Shown here: positions 24,985 through 38,047 of the stretch, in pieces
How the letters are laid out: every line of letters starts with the position of its first letter
Numbering within the stretch: position 1 is the first letter of the stretch
Assembly: GCF_051401765.1 (NCBI RefSeq)
Contig: NW_027480493.1
Location: 930,001-994,000, forward strand
Direction: 5' to 3'
DNA from: Calliopsis andreniformis
Taxonomy: Eukaryota > Arthropoda > Insecta > Hymenoptera > Andrenidae
Length of the DNA: 64,000 nt
Position numbers and translations under genes: made by a program
Notes under the pieces: model-generated
What the model was told of the DNA's origin: nothing
What the model saw: only the letters and a program-made list of their open reading frames with translations
Databases searched by the model: none

Positions 24985-26426
24985 TGAGGATTGAAGATTG
25001 AGTATTGAGGATTGAAGGTAGGGGATTGAGGATTGAGGATTGAGGATTGAGGATTGAAGATTCAGGACTGGGGACTGAGTATTGAGGGCTGAGTGATGAG
25101 AATTGATGTTTGTGGATAGAGATTTAAAGATTGCAGATTGAGTATTGAGTATTGAAAACTGTGAATTGATGATATTCTATTGAGGATTGAGAATTTACAA
25201 CTGATTGTTGAGGACTGAGGTCTGAAGATTGAGGATTCAGGATCGAGGATCCAGGATTGAGGTTTGAGGAGTGAGGATTGTGGATTGAGGATTGAGGATT
25301 GAGGATTGAGGATTGAGGATTGAGGATTGGGTATTGAGGATTGAAGACTGAGGATTGAGGATTGAGGATTGAGGATTGAGGATTGAAGATTGAGGATTGT
25401 GGATTGAGGATTGAGGATTGAAGATTGAGTATTGAGGATTGAAGGTTGAGGATTGAGGATTGAGGATTGATGATTGAGTATTGAGGATTGAAGATTGAGG
25501 ATTGAGGATTGAGGATTGAGGACTGAGGATTGGTGATTGAGGATTGATGATTGAGTATTGAGGACTGAAGATTGAGGATTGAGGATTGAGGATTGAGGAT
25601 TGAGGATTGAGTATTGAGGATTGAGAATTGAGGATTGAGGATTGAGGGTTGAAGATTGTGTATTCAGGATTGAAGATTGAGGATTGAGGATTGAGGATTG
25701 TGGATTGAGGATTGAAGATTGAGTATTGAGGATTGAAGGTAGGGGATTGAGGATTGAGGATTGAGGATTGAGGATTGAAGATTCAGGACTGGGGACTGAG
25801 TATTGAGGGCTGAGTGATGAGAATTGATGTTTGTGGATAGAGATTTAAAGATTGCAGATTGAGTATTGAGTATTGAAAACTGTGAATTGATGATATTCTA
25901 TTGAGGATTGAGAATTTACAACTGATTGTTGAGGACTGAGGTCTGAAGATTGAGGATTCAGGATCGAGGATCCAGGATTGAGGTTTGAGGAGTGAGGATT
26001 GTGGATTGAGGATTGAGGATTGAGGATTGAGGATTGAGGATTGAGGATTGGGTATTGAGGATTGAAGACTGAGGATTGAGGATTGAGGATTGAGGATTGA
26101 GGATTGAAGATTGAGGATTGTGGATTGAGGATTGAGGATTGAAGATTGAGTATTGAGGATTGAATGTTGAGGATTGAGGATTGAGGATTGATGATTGAGT
26201 ATTGAGGATTGAAGATTGAGGATTGAGGATTGAGGATTGAGGACTGAGGATTGGTGATTGAGGATTGATGATTGAGTATTGAGGACTGAAGATTGAGGAT
26301 TGAGGATTGAGGATTGAGGATTGAGGATTGAGTATTGAGGATTGAGAATTGAGGATTGAGGATTGAGGGTTGAAGATTGTGTATTCAGGATTGAAGATTG
26401 AGGATTGAGGATTGAGGATTGTGGAT
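24985..26426 (+). repeat. 721-bp tandem duplication (two copies)
   Basis: GAGTGATGAG lies at 25091 and 25812, GATCGAGGATCCAGG at 25241 and 25962, and GGGGATTGAG at 25021 and 25742, all 721 bp (103 units) apart. The duplicated unit contains one L element and no hexamer. The equivalent site in super-repeat 2 (about 40,070-40,790) has one copy, so the duplication is private to this one or was lost there. The edges are approximate. Confidence 0.88.
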
Positions 26427-26724
26427 TGACGATGAGGGCTGAGGGTTGAGGATTGAGGTTTGAGGACTGAGGACTGAGGATTGAGGATTCAGAATTGAGG
26501 ATTGAGGATTGAGGATTGAAGATTGAGGATTGGGTATTGAGGATTGAAGAATGAGGATTGATGATTGAGGACTGAGGATTGAGGATTGAAGATTGAGGAT
26601 TGAGGATTGAGGATTGAGGATTGAAGATTGAGTATTGAGGATTGAAGGTAGGGGATTGAGGATTGAGGATTGAGGATTGAAGATTGAAGATTGAGGACTG
26701 GGGACTGAGCATTGAGGGCTGAGT

Positions 26725-29700
26725 GATGAGAATTGATGTTTGTGGATAGAGATTTAAAGATTGCAGATTGAGTATTGAGTATTGAAAACTGTGAATTGAT
26801 GATATTCTATTGAGGATTGAGAATTTACAACTGATTGTTGAGGACTGAGGTCTGAAGATTGAGGATTCAGGATTGAGGATCCAGGATTGAGGTTTGAGGA
26901 GTGAGGATTGAGGATTGAGGATTGAAGATTGAGGTTTGAGGGTCGAGGATTGAGGGTTGAGGACTGATGATTGAGGATTGAGGATTGAGCATTTACGATT
27001 GAAGATTGAAGACTGTGGATTGAGGATTGAAAATTGACGATTGAGGATTGTGGATTGAGGATTGAGGATTGAACATTGAGGACTGAGTGTTGAAGGTTGA
27101 GTGATGAGAATTGATGTTTGTGGATAGAGGCTTGAAAGTTGCAGATTGTGTATTGAGTATTGAAAACAGTGAATTGAGGATATTCTATTGAGGATTCAGG
27201 ATTGACAACTGATTGTTGAGGACTCAGGGCTGAAGATTGAGGATTGAGGATTGAGGATTGAGGATTGACGGTGAGGGCTGATGGTTGAGGATTGAGGTTT
27301 GAGGACTGAGGACTGAGGATTGAGGATTGAGAATCGAGGATTGAGGATTGAGGATTGAAGATTGAGGATTGGGTATTGAGTATTGTAGAATGAGGATTGA
27401 GGATTGAGGAGTGAGGATTGAGGATTGAAGATTGAGGATTGAGGATTGAGGATTGATGATTGAAGATTGAGTATTGAGGATTGAAGGTAGGGGATTGAGG
27501 ATTGAGGATTGAGGATTGAGGATTGAAGATTGAGGACTGGGGACTGAGTATTGAGGGTTGAGTGATGAGAATTGGTGTTTGTGGATAGAGATTTAAAGAT
27601 TGCAGATTGAGTATTGAGTATTGAAAACTGTGAATTGATGATATTCTATTGAGGATTGAGAATTTACGACTGATTGTTGAGGACTGAGGTCTGAAGATTG
27701 AGGATTCACGATTGAGGATCCAGGATTGAGGTTTGAGGACTGAGGATTGAGGATTGAGGATTGAGGATTGAGGAGTGAGGATTGAGGATTGAGGATTGGG
27801 GATTGAAGATTGAGGAGTGGGTATTGCGTATTGAACATTGAGGATTGAGGATTGAGGATTGAGGATTGAGGATTGAGGACTGAAGATTGAATATTGATGA
27901 TTGAAGATTGAGTATTGAGGATTGAGGGTTGTGGATTGAGGACGGGGACTGAGGGTTGAGTATTGATGTCTGAGGTCTGAGGATTGAGGATTGAGGATTG
28001 AGGATTGAAGATTGAGGATTGAGGATTGAGGATTGAGGATTGAGTGTTGAGGATTGAGAATTGAGGATTGAGGGTTGAAGATTGTGTATTCAGGATTGAA
28101 GATTGAGGTTGAGGATTGAGGATTGAGGATTGACGATGAGGGCTGAGGGTTGAGGATTGAGGTATGAGGACTGAGGACTGAAGATTGAGGATTGAGAATT
28201 GAGGAGTGAGAATTGAGGATTGAAGATTGAGGATTGGGTATTGAGGATTGAAGAATGAGGATTGAGGATTGAGGACTGAGGATTGAGGATTGAAGATTGA
28301 GGACTGAGGATTGAGGATTGAGGATTGAGGATTAAGGATTGAGGATTGAAGATTGAGTATTGAGGTTTGAAGATTGAGGATTTTGGATTGAGAATTGAGG
28401 ATTGAGTATTGAACATTGAGGATTGGGGATTGAGGATTGACGATTGAGGATTCAGTATTGAGGATTGAGAATTGAGGATTGAGGATTGAAGGTTGAGTAT
28501 TGAGGATTGAAGATTGAGGATTGAGGATTGAGGATTGAGGATTGACTATGAGGGCTGAGGGTTGAGGATTGAGGATTGAGGATTGAGTATTGAAGATTGA
28601 GTATTGAGGATTGAATGTAGGTGATTGAGGGTTGAGGACTGAGGATTGAGGATTGAAGATTGAGGACTGGGGACTGAGTATTGAGGGTTGAGTGATGAGA
28701 ATTGGTGTTTGTGAATAGAGATTTAAAGATTGCAGATTGAGTATTGAGTATTGAAAACTGTGAATTGATGATACTCTATTGAGGATTGAGAATTTACAAC
28801 TGATTGTTGAGGACTGAGGTCTGAAGATTGAGGATTCAGGATTGAGGATCCAGGATTGAGGTTTGAGGACTGAGGATTGAGGATTGAGGATTGAGGATTG
28901 AGGATTGAGGATTGAGGATTGAGGATGGAGGATTGGGGATTGAAGATTGAGGATTGGGTATTGCGTATTGAACATTGAGGATTGAGGATTGAGGATTGAG
29001 GATTGAGGATTGGGTATTGAGGATTGAAGACTGAGGATTGAGGATTGAGGATTGAGGATTGAGGATTGAAGATTGAGGATTGAGGATTGAGGATTGAGGA
29101 TTGAAGATTGAGTATTGAGGGTTGAAGATTGAGGATTGAGGATTGAGGATTGAGGATTGAGTATTGAGGATTGAGAATTGAGGATTGAGGGTTGAAGGTT
29201 GTGTATTCAGGATTGAAGATTGAGGATTGAGGATCGAGGATTGAGGATTGACGATGAGGGCTGAGGGTTGAGGATTGAGGTTTGAGGACTGAGGACTGAG
29301 GATTGAGGATTGAGAATTGAGGATTGAGGATTGAGGATTGGGTATTGAGGATTGAAGACTGAGGATTGAGGATTGAGGATTGAGGATTGAGGATTGAAGA
29401 TTGAGGATTGTGGATTGAGGATTGAGGATTGAAGATTGAGTATTGAGGATTGAAGGTTGAGGATTGAGGATTGAGTATTGGGGATTGAGGATTGAAGATT
29501 GAGGATTGTGGATTCAGGATTAAAGATTGAGTATTGAGGATTGAAGATTGAGAATTGAGGATTGAGAATTGAACATTGAGGACTGAGTGTTGAGGGTTGA
29601 GTGATGAGAATTGATGTTTGCGGATGGAGATTTGAAGAATGCAGATTAAGTATTGAGTATTGAAAGCTGTGAATTGACGATATTCTATTGGGTATTGAGG

Positions 29701-31252
29701 ATTGTCACCTGATTGTTGAGGACTGAGGGCTGAAGATTGAGGATTCAGGATTGAGGATTCAGAATTGAGGTTTGAGGACTGAGGATTGAGGATTGAGGAT
29801 TGAAGATTGAGTATTGAGGATTGAAGATTGAGGATTGAGGATTGAGGATTGAGGATTGAGGACTGAGGATTGGTGATTGAGGATTGATGATTGAGTATTG
29901 AGGACTGAAGATTGAGGATTGAGGATTGAGGATTGAGGATTGAGGATTGAGTATTGAGGATTGAGAATTGAGGATTGAGGATTGAGGGTTGAAGATTGTG
30001 TATTCAGGATTGAAGATTGAGGATTGAGGATTGAGGATTGTGGATTGACGATGAGGGCTGAGGGTTGAGGATTGAGGTTTGAGGACTGAGGTCTGAGGAT
30101 TGAGGATTCAGAATTCAGGATTGAGGGTTGAGGATTGAAGATTGAGGATTGGGTATTGAGGATTGAAGAATGAGGATTGAGGATTGAGGACTGAGGATTG
30201 AGGATTGAAGATTGAGGTTTGAGGATTGAGGATTGAGGATTGAAGATTGAGTATTGAGGATTGATGGTAGGGGATTGAGGATTGAGGATTGAGGATTGAG
30301 GATTGAAGATTCAGGACTGGGGACTGAGTATTGAGGGCTGAGTGATGAGAATTGATGTTTGTGGATAGAGATTTAAAGATTGCAGATTGAGTATTGAGTA
30401 TTGAAAACTGTGAATTGATGATATTCTATTGAGGATTGAGAATTTACAACTGATTGTTGAGGACTGAGGTCTGAAGATTGAGGATTCAGGATCGAGGATC
30501 CAGGATTGAGGTTTGAGGAGTGAGGATTGTGGATTGAGGATTGAGGATTGAGGATTGAGGATTGAGGATTGAGGATTGGGTATTGAGGATTGAAGACTGA
30601 GGATTGAGGATTGAGGATTGAGGATTGAGGATTGAAGATTGAGGATTGTGGATTGAGGATTGAGGATTGAAGATTGAGTATTGAGGATTGAAGGTTGAGG
30701 ATTGAGGATTGAGGATTGATGATTGAGTATTGAGGATTGAAGATTGAGGATTGAGGATTGAGGATTGAGGACTGAGGATTGGTGATTGAGGATTGATGAT
30801 TGAGTATTGAGGACTGAAGATTGAGGATTGAGGATTGAGGATTGAGGATTGAGGATTGAGTATTGAGGATTGAGAATTGAGGATTGAGGATTGAGGGTTG
30901 AAGATTGTGTATTCAGGATTGAAGATTGAGGATTGAGGATTGAGGATTGTGGATTGACGATGAGGGCTGAGGGTTGAGGATTGAGGTTTGAGGACTGAGG
31001 ACTGAGGATTGAGGATTCAGAATTGAGGATTGAGGATTGAGGATTGAAGATTGAGGATTGGGTATTGAGGATTGAAGAATGAGGATTGATGATTGAGGAC
31101 TGAGGATTGAGGATTGAAGATTGAGGATTGAGGATTGAGGATTGAGGATTGAAGATTGAGTATTGAGGATTGAAGGTAGGGGATTGAGGATTGAGGATTG
31201 AGGATTGAAGATTGAAGATTGAGGACTGGGGACTGAGCATTGAGGGCTGAGT
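26725..31252 (+). repeat. HOR family B, full 4,528-bp copy (B1)
   Basis: L elements at 26725, 27103, 27564, 28694, 29603, 30344 and then 31253 give the full B barcode 378-461-1130-909-741-909, which sums to 4,528 bp. The L types follow in the order B, q, B, delta, p, alpha. Sequence resumes with the same order from 31253. The same 4,528-bp unit is seen at 41,073-45,600. Confidence 0.9.
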
Positions 31253-31626
31253 GATGAGAATTGATGTTTGTGGATAGAGATTTAAAGATTGCAGATTGAG
31301 TATTGAGTATTGAAAACTGTGAATTGATGATATTCTATTGAGGATTGAGAATTTACAACTGATTGTTGAGGACTGAGGTCTGAAGATTGAGGATTCAGGA
31401 TTGAGGATCCAGGATTGAGGTTTGAGGAGTGAGGATTGAGGATTGAGGATTGAAGATTGAGGTTTGAGGGTCGAGGATTGAGGGTTGAGGACTGATGATT
31501 GAGGATTGAGGATTGAGCATTTACGATTGAAGATTGAAGACTGTGGATTGAGGATTGAAAATTGACGATTGAGGATTGTGGATTGAGGATTGAGGATTGA
31601 ACATTGAGGACTGAGTGTTGAAGGTT

Positions 31627-31794
31627 GAGTGATGAGAATTGATGTTTGTGGATAGAGGCTTGAAGGTTGCAGATTGTGTATTGAGTATTGAAAACAGTGA
31701 ATTGAGGATATTCTATTGAGGATTCAGGATTGACAACTGATTGTTGAGGACTCAGGGCTGAAGATTGAGGATTGAGGATTGAGGATTGAGGATT
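31627..31794 (+). repeat. L element, q subtype (type copy)
   Basis: The q subtype carries GAGGCTT GAAGGTT GCAGATT GTGTATT and GAAAACA in place of the usual GAGATTT AAAGATT GCAGATT GAGTATT and GAAAACT. It always follows another L element by 378 bp and precedes the next by 461 bp. Other copies have GATGAG at 27103, 33803, 37018, 41451, 45979, 47948, 53319, 57781 and 60687. The copies at 47948 and 60687 share a private change of GAGGCTT to GAGGATT. Confidence 0.88.
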
Positions 31795-32087
31795 GACGGT
31801 GAGGGCTGATGGTTGAGGATTGAGGTTTGAGGACTGAGGACTGAGGATTGAGGATTGAGAATCGAGGATTGAGGATTGAGGATTGAAGATTGAGGATTGG
31901 GTATTGAGTATTGTAGAATGAGGATTGAGGATTGAGGAGTGAGGATTGAGGATTGAAGATTGAGGATTGAGGATTGAGGATTGATGATTGAAGATTGAGT
32001 ATTGAGGATTGAAGGTAGGGGATTGAGGATTGAGGATTGAGGATTGAGGATTGAAGATTGAGGACTGGGGACTGAGTATTGAGGGTT

Positions 32088-32255
32088 GAGTGATGAGAAT
32101 TGGTGTTTGTGGATAGAGATTTAAAGATTGCAGATTGAGTATTGAGTATTGAAAACTGTGAATTGATGATATTCTATTGAGGATTGAGAATTTACGACTG
32201 ATTGTTGAGGACTGAGGTCTGAAGATTGAGGATTCACGATTGAGGATCCAGGATT
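32088..32255 (+). repeat. L element, common B subtype (type copy)
   Basis: This is the common B form, with GTTTGTGGATAGAG, GATTTAAAG, GAATTTAC and the tail GAGGATC CAGGATT. It contains a TTTAAA and a GGATCC hexanucleotide, which most copies of this form share. The closely related delta form (GATGAG at 28694, 35018, 43042, 49539, 54910, 59372 and 62278) reads GTTTGTGAATAGAG and GATGATACTCTATT. Confidence 0.88.
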
Positions 32256-33060
32256 GAGGTTTGAGGACTGAGGATTGAGGATTGAGGATTGAGGATTGAG
32301 GAGTGAGGATTGAGGATTGAGGATTGGGGATTGAAGATTGAGGAGTGGGTATTGCGTATTGAACATTGAGGATTGAGGATTGAGGATTGAGGATTGAGGA
32401 TTGAGGACTGAAGATTGAATATTGATGATTGAAGATTGAGTATTGAGGATTGAGGGTTGTGGATTGAGGACGGGGACTGAGGGTTGAGTATTGATGTCTG
32501 AGGTCTGAGGATTGAGGATTGAGGATTGAGGATTGAAGATTGAGGATTGAGGATTGAGGATTGAGGATTGAGTGTTGAGGATTGAGAATTGAGGATTGAG
32601 GGTTGAAGATTGTGTATTCAGGATTGAAGATTGAGGTTGAGGATTGAGGATTGAGGATTGACGATGAGGGCTGAGGGTTGAGGATTGAGGTTTGAGGACT
32701 GAGGACTGAAGATTGAGGATTGAGAATTGAGGATTGAGAATTGAGGATTGAAGATTGAGGATTGGGTATTGAGGATTGAAGAATGAGGATTGCGGATTGA
32801 GGACTGAGGATTGAGGATTGAAGATTGAGGACTGAGGATTGAGGATTGAGGATTGAGGATTGAGGATTGAGGATTGAAGATTGAGTATTGAGGTTTGAAG
32901 ATTGAGGATTTTGGATTGAGAATTGAGGATTGAGTATTGAACATTGAGGATTGGGGATTGAGGATTGACGATTGAGGATTCAGTATTGAGGATTGAGAAT
33001 TGAGGATTGAGGATTGAAGGTTGAGTATTGAGGATTGAAGATTGAGGATTGAGGATTGAG

Positions 33061-34436
33061 GGTTGAAGATTGTGTATTCAGGATTGAAGATTGAGGATTG
33101 AGGATTGAGGATTGTGGATTGACGATGAGGGCTGAGGGTTGAGGATTGAGGTTTGAGGACTGAGGACTGAGGATTGAGGATTCAGAATTGAGGATTGAGG
33201 ATTGAGGATTGAAGATTGAGGATTGGGTATTGAGGATTGAAGAATGAGGATTGATGATTGAGGACTGAGGATTGAGGATTGAAGATTGAGGATTGAGGAT
33301 TGAGGATTGAGGATTGAGGATTGAAGATTGAGTATTGAGGATTGAAGGTAGGGGATTGAGGATTGAGGATTGAGGATTGAAGATTGAAGATTGAGGACTG
33401 GGGACTGAGCATTGAGGGCTGAGTGATGAGAATTGATGTTTGTGGATAGAGATTTAAAGATTGCAGATTGAGTATTGAGTATTGAAAACTGTGAATTGAT
33501 GATATTCTATTGAGGATTGAGAATTTACAACTGATTGTTGAGGACTGAGGTCTGAAGATTGAGGATTCAGGATTGAGGATCCAGGATTGAGGTTTGAGGA
33601 GTGAGGATTGAGGATTGAGGATTGAAGATTGAGGTTTGAGGGTCGAGGATTGAGGGTTGAGGACTGATGATTGAGGATTGAGGATTGAGCATTTACGATT
33701 GAAGATTGAAGACTGTGGATTGAGGATTGAAAATTGACGATTGAGGATTGTGGATTGAGGATTGAGGATTGAACATTGAGGACTGAGTGTTGAAGGTTGA
33801 GTGATGAGAATTGATGTTTGTGGATAGAGGCTTGAAGGTTGCAGATTGTGTATTGAGTATTGAAAACAGTGAATTGAGGATATTCTATTGAGGATTCAGG
33901 ATTGACAACTGATTGTTGAGGACTCAGGGCTGAAGATTGAGGATTGAGGATTGAGGATTGAGGATTGACGGTGAGGGCTGATGGTTGAGGATTGAGGTTT
34001 GAGGACTGAGGACTGAGGATTGAGGATTGAGAATCGAGGATTGAGGATTGAGGATTGAAGATTGAGGATTGGGTATTGAGTATTGTAGAATGAGGATTGA
34101 GGATTGAGGAGTGAGGATTGAGGATTGAAGATTGAGGATTGAGGATTGAGGATTGATGATTGAAGATTGAGTATTGAGGATTGAAGGTAGGGGATTGAGG
34201 ATTGAGGATTGAGGATTGAGGATTGAAGATTGAGGACTGGGGACTGAGTATTGAGGGTTGAGTGATGAGAATTGGTGTTTGTGGATAGAGATTTAAAGAT
34301 TGCAGATTGAGTATTGAGTATTGAAAACTGTGAATTGATGATATTCTATTGAGGATTGAGAATTTACGACTGATTGTTGAGGACTGAGGTCTGAAGATTG
34401 AGGATTCACGATTGAGGATCCAGGATTGAGGTTTGA
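33061..34436 (+). repeat. Direct duplicate of 30,896-32,264
   Basis: From the junction at about 33,060 the sequence repeats the segment starting near 30,896. The offset is 2,165 bp (AAGATTGTGT at 30901 and 33066), becoming 2,172 after one extra GAGGATT near 33,310. L elements at 33425, 33803 and 34264 match 31253, 31631 and 32092. The duplicate ends at about 34,436, where 376 bp are missing relative to 32,264-32,640. Confidence 0.84.
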
Positions 34437-37400
34437 GGATTGAGGATTGAGGATTGACGATGAGGGCTGAGGGTTGAGGATTGAGGTTTGAGGACTGAGG
34501 ACTGAAGATTGAGGATTGAGAATTGAGGATTGAGAATTGAGGATTGAAGATTGAGGATTGGGTATTGAGGATTGAAGAATGAGGATTGAGGATTGAGGAC
34601 TGAGGATTGAGGATTGAAGATTGAGGACTGAGGTTTGAGGATTGAGGATTGAGGATTGAGGATTGAGGATTGAAGATTGAGTATTGAGGTTTGAAGATTG
34701 AGGATTTTGGATTGAGAATTGAGGATTGAGTATTGAACATTGAGGATTGGGGATTGAGGATTGACGATTGAGGATTCAGTATTGAGGATTGAGAATTGAG
34801 GATTGAGGATTGAAGGTTGAGTATTGAGGATTGAAGATTGAGGATTGAGGATTGAGGATTGAGGATTGACTATGAGGGCTGAGGGTTGAGGATTGAGGAT
34901 TGAGGATTGAGTATTGAAGATTGAGTATTGAGGATTGAATGTAGGTGATTGAGGGTTGAGGACTGAGGATTGAGGATTGAAGATTGAGGACTGGGGACTG
35001 AGTATTGAGGGTTGAGTGATGAGAATTGGTGTTTGTGAATAGAGATTTAAAGATTGCAGATTGAGTATTGAGTATTGAAAACTGTGAATTGATGATACTC
35101 TATTGAGGATTGAGAATTTACAACTGATTGTTGAGGACTGAGGTCTGAAGATTGAGGATTCAGGATTGAGGATCCAGGATTGAGGTTTGAGGACTGAGGA
35201 TTGAGGATTGAGGATTGAGGATTGAGGATTGAGGATTGAGGATGGAGGATTGGGGATTGAAGATTGAGGATTGGGTATTGCGTATTGAACATTGAGGATT
35301 GAGGATTGAGGATTGAGGATTGAGGATTGGGTATTGAGGATTGAAGACTGAGGATTGAGGATTGAGGATTGAGGATTGAGGATTGAAGATTGAGGATTGA
35401 GGATTGAGGATTGAGGATTGAAGATTGAGTATTGAGGATTGAAGATTGAGGATTGAGGATTGAGGATTGAGGATTGAGTATTGAGGATTGAGAATTGAGG
35501 ATTGAGGGTTGAAGGTTGTGTATACAGGATTGAAGATTGAGGATTGAGGATCGAGGATTGAGGATTGACGATGAGGGCTGAGGGTTGAGGATTGAGGTTT
35601 GAGGACTGAGGACTGAGGATTGAGGATTGGGAATTGAGGATTGAGGATTGAGGATTGGGTATTGAGGATTGAAGACTGAGGATTGAGGATTGAGGATTGA
35701 GGATTGAGGATTGAAGATTGAGGATTGTGGATTGAGGATTGAGGATTGAAGATTGAGTATTGAGGATTGAAGGTTGAGGATTGAGGATTGAGTATTGGGG
35801 ATTGAGGATTGAAGATTGAGGATTGTGGATTCAGGATTAAAGATTGAGTATTGAGGATTGAAGATTGAGAATTGAGGATTGAGAATTGAACATTGAGGAC
35901 TGAGTGTTGAGGGTTGAGTGATGAGAATTGATGTTTGTGGATGGAGATTTGAAGAATGCAGATTAAGTATTGAGTATTGAAAGCTGTGAATTGACGATAT
36001 TCTATTGGGTATTGAGGATTGTCACCTGATTGTTGAGGACTGAGGGCTGAAGATTGAGGATTCAGGATTGAGGATTCAGAATTGAGGTTTGAGGACTGAG
36101 GATTGAGGATTGAGGATTGAAGATTGAGGATTGAGGATTGAGGATTGAGGACTGAGGATTGGTGATTGAGGATTGATGATTGAGTATTGAGGACTGAAGA
36201 TTGAGGATTGAGGATTGAGGATTGAGGATTGAGGATTGAGTATTGAGGATTGAGAATTGAGGATTGAGGATTGAGGGTTGAAGATTGTGTATTCAGGATT
36301 GAAGATTGAGGATTGAGGATTGAGGATTGTGGATTGACGATGACGGCTGAGGGTTGAGGATTGAGGTTTGAGGACTGAGGTCTGAGGATTGAGGATTCAG
36401 AATTCAGGATTGAGGGTTGAGGATTGAAGATTGAGGATTGGGTATTGAGGATTGAAGAATGAGGATTGAGGGTTGAGGACTGAGGATTGAGGATTGAAGA
36501 TTGAGGTTTGAGGATTGAGGATTGAGGATTGAGGATTGAAGATTGAGTATTGAGGATTGAAGGTAGGGGATTGAGGATTGAGGATTGAGGATTGAGGATT
36601 GAAGATTGAGAACTGGGGACTGAGTATTGAGGGCTGAGTGTTGAGAATTGATGTTTGTGGATAGAGATTTAAAGATTGCAGATTGAGTATTGAGTATTGA
36701 AAACTGTGAATTGATGATATTCTATTGAGGATTGAGAATTTACAACTGATTGTTGAGGACTGAGGTCTGAAGATTGAGGATTCAGGATTGAGAATCCAGG
36801 ATTGAGGTTTGAGGAGTGAGGATTGAGGATTGAGGATTGAAGATTGAGGTTTGAGGGTTGAGGATTGAGGGTTGAGGACTGATGATTGAGGATTTAGGAT
36901 TGAGCATTGACGATTGAAGATTGAGGACTGTGGATTGAGGATTGAAGATTGACGATTGAGGATTGTGGATTGAGGATTGAGGATTGAACATTGAGGACTG
37001 AGTGTTGAGGGTTGAGTGATGAGAATTGATGTTTGTGGATAGAGGCTTGAAGGTTGCAGATTGTGTATTGAGTATTGAAAACTGTGAATTGAGGATATTC
37101 TATTGAGGATTCAGGATTGACAACTGATTGTTGAGGACTCAGTGCTGAAGATTGAGGATTGAGGTTTGAGGATTGAGGATTGACGGTGAGGGCTGATGGT
37201 TGAGGATTGAGGTTTGAGGACTGAGGACTGAGGATTGAGGATTGAGAATCGAGGATTGAGGATTGAGGATTGAAGATTGAGGATTGGGTATTGAGGATTG
37301 GAGAATGAGGATTGAGGATTGAGGAGTGAGGATTGAGTATTGAAGATTGAGGATTGAGGATTGAGGATTGATGATTGAAGATTGAGTATTGAGGATTGAA

Positions 37401-38030
37401 GGTAGGGGATTGAGGACTGAGGATTGAGGACTGAGGATTGAAGATTGAGGACTGGGGACTGAGTATTGAGGGTTGAGTGATGAGAATTGGTGTTTGTGGA
37501 TAGAGATTTAAAGATTGCAGATTGAGTATTGAGTATTGAAAACTGTGAATTGATGATATTCTATTGAGGATTGAGAATTTACAACTGATTGCTGAGGACT
37601 GAGGTCTGAAGATTGAGGATTCACGATTGAGGATCCAGGATTGAGGTTTGAGGACTGAGGATTGAGGATTGAGGATTGAGGATTGAGGATTGAGAATTGA
37701 GGATTGGGGATTGAAGATTGAGGATTGGGTATTGCGTATTGAACATTGAGGATTGAGGATTGAGGATTGAGGATTGAGGATTGAGGACTGAAGATTGAAT
37801 ATTGATGATTGAAGATTGAGCATTGAGGATTGAGGGTTGTGGATTGAGGACGGGGACTGAGGGTTGAGTATTGATGTCTGAGGTCTGAGGATTGAGGATT
37901 GGGTATTGAGGATTGAAGAATGAGGATTGAGGATTGAGGACTGAGGATTGAGGATTGAAGATTGAGGACTGAGGATTGAGGATTGAGGATTGAGGATTGA
38001 GGATTGAGGATTGAGGATTGAGGATTGAGG
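34437..38030 (+). repeat. Rearranged family-B block with two deletions
   Basis: L elements are at 35018, 35920, 36640, 37018 and 37479. The first interval (34264 to 35018) is 754 bp instead of 1,130. The L element at 36640 has the upstream sequence of the alpha form (GAGTATT GAGGGCT, as at 30344) and the tail of the form at 31253. It is followed directly by the 378-461 pair, so one 909-bp interval is missing. The 35018-36600 part matches 28694-30300 closely. The block ends in the 11-unit perfect run at 37,971-38,047. Confidence 0.82.
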
Positions 38031-38047
38031 ATTGAGGATTGAGGATT
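37971..38047 (+). repeat. Longest perfect GAGGATT run noticed (11 units)
   Basis: Eleven consecutive consensus units without a substitution lie between a GAGGACT and a GAAGATT. The run coincides with the left breakpoint of super-repeat 2. Elsewhere perfect runs are usually two to seven units. Confidence 0.8.

Larger units (their letters stand above)
22955..33060 (+). repeat. Super-repeat 1 of family B (about 10.1 kb)
   Basis: This block recurs at 38,031-47,408 at an offset of 15,069 bp up to about 25,000, and of 14,348 bp after the local 721-bp duplication. Shared private changes include GTGTTCAGTGATG (23353 and 38422), GGGGACGGAG (24161 and 39230) and GAAGCTTGAGG (23238 and 38307). L elements are at 23361, 24186, 25095, 25816, 26725, 27103, 27564, 28694, 29603, 30344, 31253, 31631 and 32092. 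Its right edge is a junction at about 33,060, where the sequence jumps to a GAGGGTT GAAGATT GTGTATT segment. Confidence 0.88.
31253..33060 (+). repeat. HOR family B, interrupted copy (B2)
   Basis: It starts like B1 (L elements at 31253, 31631 and 32092, spacings 378 and 461). It breaks off near 33,060, before the delta L element that should come 1,130 bp after 32092. The next L element lies 1,333 bp away at 33425 and resembles the one at 31253. Confidence 0.85.
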
